Positions 56,092 to 64,000 of a DNA stretch of 64,000 nt are shown piece by piece. A program made the translations under genes and the position numbers. This DNA comes from Oscheius dolichura (taxonomy: Eukaryota > Nematoda > Chromadorea > Rhabditida > Rhabditidae), in NCBI GenBank assembly GCA_932521035.1, contig OW051492.1:8246001-8310000 (forward strand), given 5' to 3'. The notes below the pieces were generated by a model that saw only the letters and a list, made by a program, of their open reading frames with translations, ran no database searches and was not told the DNA's origin. Every line of letters starts with the position of its first letter. Position 1 is the first letter of the stretch.

Positions 56092-59000
56092 ATGTCGGGT
56101 AACGGCCACGCACTGGGCCGCCTCGGTTGGGGGCTGGCCTTCTCGGCCGTCGACTTCTCCATCTGCTTTTTGGCTTCGGTCCTTCATGCCGAGCCATTTT
56201 CTATTAGCAATTTTACATCACAATTCGCTAACTTCTCATTTTTTACAAGGTAAGAGGGGGCGAGAACTAACACAGTCAAAAATTAGGGTCCTGGGGCAGG
56301 TCCCGGCCCCGCAATGTCTTTACCTGGTAAGTGTTGCCCACGGGAACTGAAAGAGACCAGGTGATTTAACCCCTCGTCCCTAGAGGCCCCTGGAAGCAAA
56401 GTGTCCTCCTCAATTAACGATTCAAAGATGTCCTTGGGGGCGGCCAGACCTAAAAGTACAGGAGCGGGTTAAAAAAAGACCAAATATCACACCTTTCTCG
56501 CAGTTTTCCCTCTGTAAAAAGTTAGAATAGAACGCTTTTCCCCGTCAAAATCAATAAAATGCCGCTGTCCCCCACCTTTTTTCATTGAAACAGTTCCCCC
56601 CCCCCCCCCCCCCTCGGCTTCAAATCAGTGGTTTCTGTTTCGTCTCTCCCTGTCCCTTTATCGACGGCGGCTCCCTTATCGGCTGCCCAATTCGGGACAG
56701 ATAAAGAAACACGAAAGAATAATAGACAAGTTCAAGAAAAGGGGAGAAGAAGTCTTTCAGTACCCTTGATCTCTACGTGTTGTGTCTCTTCCGAATAGGG
56801 CTATGGTTGCTGCCCTTCGGGTTGTACTCCTCCAAGAAGGCACACCATCTGCCTATGTTACTACAGGTGGGAGGGGGATGGAAAGGTGGGCGAAAAGAGA
56901 TATTCAGGTCATTTTCTGTGTTTCACTGCTCATGTATGCTGCCAGTCCGACGAAATTGCTACTCTTAACGGAGAAGCTCAAGCCAGGTAAGGAAAACTTT
57001 CTGATAACCCGGGAACGGGGCAGCCGATGGGAAAGGAGGATGGCCACACTCAATTCCCCCTTTAATTTCCCCATTTCCAGAAGAAAACCTCTCCAACGGA
57101 GACAGCCTCTTCCTAATTTGGAACTTCATCGCTTCCATGATCCTTGATGTCAGCTGGAGGTACTACTTCTCCCTCACCCCGTCCGCCTACGTCCAGTTGG
57201 ATGAGTACGAAGAGGTGAGCCTTTTATCCTCCTCCATAATCCATCCTCCAGGAAGAGGCCGAGCTCGTCCCAAAGCAGACGTTCGAGCTGATTTTCCGTC
57301 TGCTTCAATACTGCAAAAGGGAATGGATCTGGCACTTGTCTGGCTTCTCCTGGCTCTTTATCTACTCCATCACAAGGATATTTGTTCCATTTTTTACGGG
57401 AAAAGTCATTGCCACCGTCGTCGCCACTCATTCCTACCCTGCTCTGGCGAATGCCGTCTATGTGATGGCCGTAATCTCCGTTGTAAGGTCAGAGACTCGG
57501 GTAATTTCCCTAAAATTGAATTATTCCAGTGCTGTAGCTGCTGGCTTCCGTGGCGGGTCGTTTGAATACGCGTATGCTCGTATAAATCGAGCCATTCGAC
57601 ACGATCTCTTCACCGCCTTGGTCGGCCAGGATGTCGCCTTCTTCGATGCTCATAAGACAGGTTCGTTGACCACTTTTTGAAGGGATAGGCGTCAATTTTA
57701 GGAGAGATCGCCTCCCGCCTTACTGCTGATTGTCAAACGATGTCGGATACTGTAGCCATGAATGTTAACGTCTTCCTCAGGTCGGTAGCTCTCATTTAAT
57801 CCCAAATCCTCTGTAGAAATACCGTCATGCTTCTCGGCTCAATGATTTTCATGATGACACTCTCCTGGCGCCTGTCGTTGATTACTTTCATCCTCGTCCC
57901 TATAATCTTCGTCGCCTCCAAGATTTTCGGAACATATTATGACGTATATTTCCTTTAAAGGTGTAAGTACACAGTGTGTTTCAGTACATCGCCGAGAAGA
58001 CGCAAAACGCTATCGCGGAGTCCAACGACGTGGCCGAGGAGGTCATCTCCACCATGCGTACTGTCCGCTCCTTCGCCTGTGAAAATGTCGAGGGGGATCG
58101 GTTCTACCACCAGCTGACGGAGACCCTCAATGTGACGAAGAAGAAGGCCATAGCCTATATCGGTTTCCTCTGGGTCTCGGAGCTCTTCCAAGCCTTTATT
58201 ATCGTGGCCGTCCTCTGGTACGGTGGCCATTTGGTTCTGCAAGGAAAGATGAAGGCCGACTTGCTTGTTTCATTCCTACTGTATCAACTACAGTTGGGAG
58301 ACAATTTGAGACAGATGGGAGAGGTTTGGACAGGGCTGATGCAGTCCGTTGGAGCCAGTCGAAAGGTAGGGATTACGATAGCTTCTACCCTTTTTTGGAC
58401 CTTTTCAAGCTTCAAAAATTGTTAAAAATCGTTTTCCAGGTCTTCGAGTACATTGACCGCCGGCCGACCATCCAACACTACGGTGACTCGCAGCCGAGTA
58501 GCCTCAAAGGACGGATTGAGTTCCGCAACGTGCATTTCAGCTATCCCACAAGGGCAAATCTCCCAATCTTGAGAGTAAGCCCCACTTTTTCCTCTATTTT
58601 ATAATTCCTTTCAGGACCTATCCTTCACTGTCGAACCGGGAGAGACCGTAGCCCTGGTGGGACCATCCGGCTCAGGGAAGTCCTCCTGTATCGCTCTTTT
58701 GGAGAATTTCTACCAACCAATTGCTGGTAAAATTTTGATCGATGGTCTTCCTCTGGAAGATTATGAACATCACTACATCCACAGGAAGGTAGACCCCGCC
58801 CTCCCGGCCCTCGAGTAATATTACCCGGTTCAGATCGCTTTGGTGGGACAGGAGCCCGTCCTCTTTGCCCGCTCCGTTACGGAGAACATTCGCTACGGAG
58901 TCGACGACCGAACGGAACAGGTACGACCCTTTTCCAGCCTTTTTGAAAGTCTAATTTAAAGGACTGTGTCATCGCTGCCCAACTGGCCAATGCCCACGGT

Positions 59001-59786
59001 TTCATAATGGACTGTACGATGAAATACGAGACGAATGTCGGAGAGAAAGGAAGCCAGATGTCAGGTTCTCATCCCGCAGGAATTATTCCAGTATCCATCT
59101 CTTTAGGAGGACAAAAACAACGTATTGCCATAGCCAGGGCCCTCGTCCGCGAGCCGGCCATCCTCTTGCTGGACGAGGCCACCTCCGCCTTGGACACGGA
59201 GTCGGAACATGTGGTGACGGAAGCCATCAATAAGAATTTGGACGGAAAGAGTGTCATCCTCATTGCTCATAGACTGTCGACGGTGGAAAAGGCCGACAAG
59301 ATTATTGTGATCAATAAGGGACGAGTGGAACAGATGGGAACACACGAGGAACTCCTGAAACAACCGGGAACATACAGTACCCTAGTACAGAGACAGATGA
59401 TGGGAGAACAGAAGAAGAAGCCCATTCCACAGCCATTGCTGAGCGAATCCAGGTAGGACCTTTTTTGAGGGAAAATGAACTACATGCTTCTAACTGCTCA
59501 CTGGATACCGTAGTCTCTCATGAGCCGCTAAAGAAGGGGGCGTGCCCACGGGGGAGGAGAGGAGCAGAGAGATCTGCCGGGTCAGGAAGACTTGGCAGCC
59601 TCCCCAGTAACGTGAACAAAACTTGAAAGGGAGAACCTTTTGAGCCCCTTTTTAAAATACGAATATCTTAATAATCGGTAGAAATGCTCAATTTTCAGAG
59701 CTCTGAATGTCGGCAGCCAGCAAGGCACGGCGATGTCCCTGCTCTCGACCTCGTTCAGCCACTCCGGCAGTGTGACATCCCGATGA
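56092..59786 (+). CDS. TAP-like half ABC transporter (ABCB9/TAPL, HAF type)
   Basis: About fifteen exons. The start [20 protein letters not shown] and [15 protein letters not shown] form the N-terminal TMD0 typical of TAPL. Core membrane domain: [89 protein letters not shown]. Nucleotide-binding domain: [20 protein letters not shown] (Walker A), [16 protein letters not shown] (Q loop), [20 protein letters not shown] (signature), [12 protein letters not shown] (Walker B) and [12 protein letters not shown] (H loop). All motifs are intact, and the order is that of ABCB9, a lysosomal peptide pump; HAF-4/HAF-9 in C. elegans act in gut granules. It should work as a dimer. After LLSESR the frame can stop at 59456 or splice (GTAGGACC to TTTTCAG) to a last exon ending 59786. 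The 56276-56797 intron has an 18-nt poly-C run. Confidence 0.92.
56596..56614 (+). repeat. Poly-C tract
   Basis: A run of about 18 C in the first long intron of the ABC gene. It may be length-polymorphic or miscalled. Confidence 0.8.
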
Positions 59787-62700
59787 TTTTTTTCCCGTTT
59801 AGCTCCCGGTGTTCTGATGATATTGTTGTTATTTTCTCTCGTTTTCTTATTGTTTTCCGTCGAAATAAACCGTCCACCCCTTTTCCTCCCTATCTCCCTC
59901 CCAGATCTCAATTACCCCCGCTTTGTGGTCAAAACTTACCGCCGCTCTGTTCTTTTTCTCTCCCTTTCAAGGCCGAGAGAGGAGAAAATCTTAATTTCAG
60001 AGACACAAGAGAGAAGAGATTCGAAAATTTAATAACCCGTCCCGGTCTCATCCCGGCGGCTGTTTACCTGGTACGCGCGTTCAGGTTTCAGGATTGGGAT
60101 GACCTTCAGTCGGAATGCCCTTACCCATGGGGCACAATGAGCGCCGAGGCGGGATGAAACGCGGTAAACAGTTTGTGGCCCGTCTGAAACGGAAGGACGA
60201 CTCGTGAGCGGAGACAGGGAGGATTTGAATAAATAGGAGGCTCAGGAGGAGGAGAAGAGGGACCCGGAAGTGGAGGACCGAGGACCTTGGCGACCGGAGG
60301 GTGGAGATGTAGCGTCTCCTTGACAAGCTCCCCAAATTATTGAGGTGGGAGAAGTCGCTTTGGGGGTATGGATGGTCTGCTCTCCTCCCAGAACCTCAAA
60401 TCTCCCAAGTTTCGGCCGGTGGTCCTCTTAGACGGCCACCCTCCTCCCTCTGCTTAGTCATCCTCCCCTCCTTCAAAAATCCCCTTTTCCATGTTATGCC
60501 TGGAATCTGGCCATCCATCTATTCACGTCGTTGACCCTCGTCTCCTCGTTATAGCCGCCACAAAAACGGCCTTTGACGACTCTTGGCCGCCGGGTGATGG
60601 TTCTTGGTGGTGGTGGCTTACGGCTACCGGCGGCGGCGCTCTCTCGCCTGCCGCCGCATGCTGGTGTCCGTGATGACCTCTAAAGTACGCGTAAATCCGA
60701 GGGAGGATGCCTTTTGTGAAACGGTTAAAAAACCCGGGGGGAGGGGTAATGAAAAAATATGCGCGAAAGCGATGTGAAATGGCGACAGGAGGAAGCCGCC
60801 ATTTGAGTGGGGGCGGCAGCTGCCAGCCGCTACCGTAATCCTTCCTCCCCTGAGGCGGGGGATGAGGCCTGCCCCCTTGGCATTTAATTAAAATTGATGG
60901 AGTAAACTTACCGTAACCCTCGTGTCCAGTTAAAAAATCCCAAATGGAAAGTGAATCTGGAATTTACGAATAACAGTCGGCTCAGCCGGAAACAAGAGGA
61001 TTACGGCCGGCTGATGGTCAACGGTGGCAGCGGGGAGGAACGGGGAGGCACGTGGGGGTACTGGCCACTCCGCACTATAATTTGATCCAAAAATAATCTC
61101 GAAACTCTCTCTGCGTCTTTTTTATCTGGGACCGTAGATTGTGACGGCCGGCAGGGGAGCTACGGTTATCGAGATGAGCGAGAGAGCGAGCGAGAGAAGT
61201 CTCCCCTTTTTTACAGTTTTGTTGATTGATGGACAAGAGGCGATAAAGCACTTTTTTACTCGAAAAAGGCCAAACTTACTTAGTAGTTTGCTGCCACCGA
61301 GGGCTTACGGTTGCTAAAATTGGACCAAGAAATTTAGAGGCCAGTAGAGACTTCAGGCCGGGCTAGGAAGGCGCCTCACTGGCTTTTCCTATGGCAGACA
61401 TCTACAGTAATACTGTAAAGGCCAAAAATTACAGTAATTCGGAGCTACATCAGGTGAAGTTCATCTCTCACAAGGAAGTGGTTTCTTTCCGTTCAAAAAA
61501 TCCCACAACATTCAGAAAATGAAGGAGACGTGGCTGTCCTCCCTTCCCCACCCTTTCTAGGTTCAAGCTCAATTTGAACAACGAGCCGTTGTGGTCAAGG
61601 CCTCGTTGAAAATGGTAACCCCTGATTAGTAGGCCGCCGTGCCGTTCTCCCGTTGTTTCTATCTCTTCCATCCCAACCGGGCGCTTCTCCTCGGCGCGTG
61701 CCTTTGTCGTCTGCCCCGGTTGCCCGGTCCCCTCGAGCCGGTCACTTGTCCTCCTCCTCTTCCACTTCCCCCCAGGAACGGTCTGTGGGGTGGTGGATGA
61801 AAGAAGAGAAGAGGGAGACGCGACACAGGGAGAGAGTAGTTTTGATCGGCGGTGTTAGTTGGTGGCGGGCGAACGGCCTTCAACGCAGCCGCCTGGCCAG
61901 CAGTCTCTCGGCTGGCTGCCGGCTATGCGAGGTGAGTGCGAGTAACCCGGTTAAAGGGTCCCCCGCCCAGCTGACCCCAATCAGAATCCCCCGAGTACCC
62001 AAATTGGAACACAACCCGAAGATCCCCCACGGGTTCATATCATCCAGTTGTCCTTTCTATGGACTATCCTCTAAATTTTCGTGGGTCCTCTCCCGGCCCG
62101 CGAAAATTCCGATCCAATCCGTTGACTTTGGCCATTTCCTTCTGAATTCAAATATTCTCCTGGCTGCCTATTTCTATCCTTTCCAATCTCCTATCTCTTC
62201 CCGTTGTACAGTCGGGGCCCAGACTGACTGGTCCAATTCCCAGAGTTTCTTCAGTCTCCTCTCTTTTCTTCATCCTCCTATCTGTGCGATTTTCTTCCTC
62301 TCTTTTTTAAAGAAATGTTTTACTGTACTTTTCCTTCCGAGGATCTAATTTCCCTGGGGAAGAAGCTCCTCGAGCTACCGTACCCCTTGAGCCCCGCGGA
62401 GAGCGGCCTGCCCCATCCTCCTTGGGGGCGCTTTCTCTTCTACCATTTCGAAGGGGTACTCCTCCTTGTCCATAAAATGGGAGCTGTCCCCCCAAAGTGA
62501 CACAGAGTGATAAGCGGGGTGGAGAGTGTTCAGTTCTCATCAAGGTCAAGAGTTCCCTTCTCCCTGCCCACAGTCCCTTATCTATCTGATCTCAATTGGA
62601 CCTATCAAATGAGGGCTGAGAAGAACGGCAATTTGTTCAAAATGTGGTCATTGCGTTGATTAATTTCGCGGGGGGATCCTATTTTATACTGGGAAGTTTG

Positions 62701-64000
62701 AAAATTCAAAAGACGGATCACTGCTCCAGAAACACGGCCGCCGTCCAGCAACCAGTACTTTCTCTGGATTAGAAGGGCCTGTAGCCCCTTTCCGTCGTCC
62801 TCTCCCCGTTCGGAATACTCCAGATTCAAAAAAGTGATTTCAAACAGTGCGCACTCGTCGTCTGATTGTCATTGTGTCGGCTCTCTCTAACTCATCCAGC
62901 CAAGCGACTCTCTTTGTCCTCCTCTCGCCCCCCGTCTTCCATTTTCGGAGGAGGAGGGCGCCCAAATTCAAATCTCACCAACAACAGCCTCTCCCCTCAA
63001 ATGGGCGGTGATTATCACCTACGATGATTTAAATGGCCAGCCAAAAGAGGGGAAAATGGAGACAATTTCTGTTTCCATCGGGGCTTTTTCCCTCTGACCA
63101 CCGTCCTCATGATGGGTCAATATACGGGCTACGCTTCATATCCGCCGGGAAGAAGAGGCGGCAGGGGAGGAAGATGGCCACCGTACCGGGGAGATTCTTC
63201 CGTAAGCTTCGAGAAGATCGCGGAAGCCCCCGGGTGATTGTTATGGTATCCTCCCCCCTCCTCCTGGCGTCATGTGAGAGATTATCCTATTCGGCGACGA
63301 CGGTTTCCCTTTGACCCATTTTACGTCATAGAATTTCGAGGAAAAGGAATTAAGATTAGAAGAAGCGAAGGGAGGGAAAACTGAAAAATATTCAGGAAAC
63401 AGTACGGTCAGGGGTCAGGTGACGGGAAAACAAGGAGAAGAAACTAAAAAGACCGGAAGAGGCAGGGCAAAGGGAAAAGGAAAGCGCCTCTTACTCCCTA
63501 GCCGATCGCCGCCCGCCTCTGGATTCTCCCATTTGAACCCCCACAAATGTTTGACTATATTCTCGAGTCAAGACAACATGTTCCTGTAGTCAAAATATCT
63601 ATGAGAGGTGGGTTATTTTGCTTCTCAAACGATCCATCCGTTGATGGCCAAATCTCCACAATGGCGCCGAAAAGCTGCCAGGGCTTCTGCTCCTCTCTGA
63701 GGCCCTTTGCTCATTTTCCCCCTTATCTTCCCTGTTTTCTAGAAAATGTATCTAGATTGAACAATTTTTCATAACAAAATTTGAGGTAATATAGTGCTTG
63801 GTAATCTTCATCCTTCTCCGATCTTCTGAGGCGAGCCTCCATGGGGTACTGATTGCTCCTCCCTACAGTACCCCTGGCTCAATTTCCCCATTTCTTCCAG
63901 GATTTTTCCTATTGTTTCCGGTCCAAAAAACTGTTCTCTTCATAAATTTCTAGAGATCATTTTCTTATTTTGCCCGTGTTTCCTAGAGCTACCGTAGTCC
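59787..64000. other. 4.2-kb region without a convincing gene
   Basis: GC-rich with many CCTCC/GGAGG tracts. The longest frame (61653-62348, no ATG start) has no domain and is Ser/Pro/Arg-rich. Short frames elsewhere (63033-63314, 63547-63774) are unremarkable. I see no RNA gene. It may be intergenic or a large intron of a gene beyond the right edge. Confidence 0.4.

Noticed and set aside
59457-59786. Stop at 59456 taken as the only end of the ABC transporter
   Set aside because: Not excluded, but the GTAGGACC donor and TTTTCAG acceptor give a clean 29-residue last exon, so the longer form is shown.
61653-62348. 231-aa plus-strand open frame, longest in the right 4 kb
   Set aside because: Starts at a TTG, composition is Ser/Pro/Arg-rich as in GC-rich noncoding DNA, and it has no domain or partner exons.
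1-64000. CRISPR arrays, bacterial operons, prophage or rRNA genes
   Set aside because: The window is intron-rich eukaryotic DNA; no spaced direct-repeat arrays or rRNA-like sequence was seen.

Overview
The window is eukaryotic and almost certainly nematode. It holds a nematode-type major sperm protein (MSP) domain, two casein-kinase-1/tau-tubulin-kinase-like kinases of the kind that is expanded in nematode germ lines, an M14 carboxypeptidase ending in a ShK (six-cysteine) domain, and many short GT-AG introns of about 36-60 nt. Genes are dense, on both strands, and many start codons lie a few bases after a TTTCAG acceptor, as expected with spliced-leader trans-splicing. An early-branching (enoplean) nematode is possible but is not shown. 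All gene models were spliced by eye; boundaries may be off by a few bases.

Layout. 1-3156(-): secreted leucine-rich-repeat protein, running off the left edge. 4552-7548(-): PMP3-type membrane peptide, REEP-family ER membrane protein and MSP-domain protein, closely spaced; the last two could be one fused gene. 8508-10760(+): TTBK-like kinase A. 11014-17255(-): HD-PTP/PTPN23-like BRO1 protein with no phosphatase domain, carrying a small membrane-protein gene on the opposite strand in one intron (15884-16243). 17978-19114(+): PABPN1. 19498-20365(+): EEF1AKMT4-like methyltransferase. 21188-23472(+): p55-type MAGUK. 23697-24661(-): MED6. 24820-25269(-): POMP. 26662-28582(+): Teashirt-like zinc-finger protein. 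29137-29893(-): unknown protein. 30084-31979(+): TTBK-like kinase B with a Lys/Glu tail. 33490-35172(+): divergent alpha-tubulin. 35742-36273(-): RPS11. 36927-40178(-): carboxypeptidase-ShK. 45590-46318(-): putative secreted ubiquitin-fold protein. 47184-49073(+): tandem-repeat protein. 50762-51058(-): small coiled-coil ORF. 51255-52943(+): TAK1-like kinase. 53432-54404(+): Kelch protein. 55119-55386(-): small Cys-rich secreted peptide. 56092-59786(+): TAP-like half ABC transporter (ABCB9/HAF type). 59787-64000 shows no convincing gene.

Inverted-repeat elements and tRNA-like fragments cluster at 32.5 kb and 49-54.6 kb. The genes are mostly unrelated housekeeping or developmental genes. The themes that recur are sperm/germline-type families (MSP and the TTBK-like kinases), ESCRT/endolysosomal function (HD-PTP, TAPL) and proteostasis (POMP, the ubiquitin-fold protein). 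The most unusual products are the secreted ubiquitin-like protein, the phosphatase-less HD-PTP, the possible REEP-MSP fusion, and an alpha-tubulin without the K40 loop that ends in Phe.
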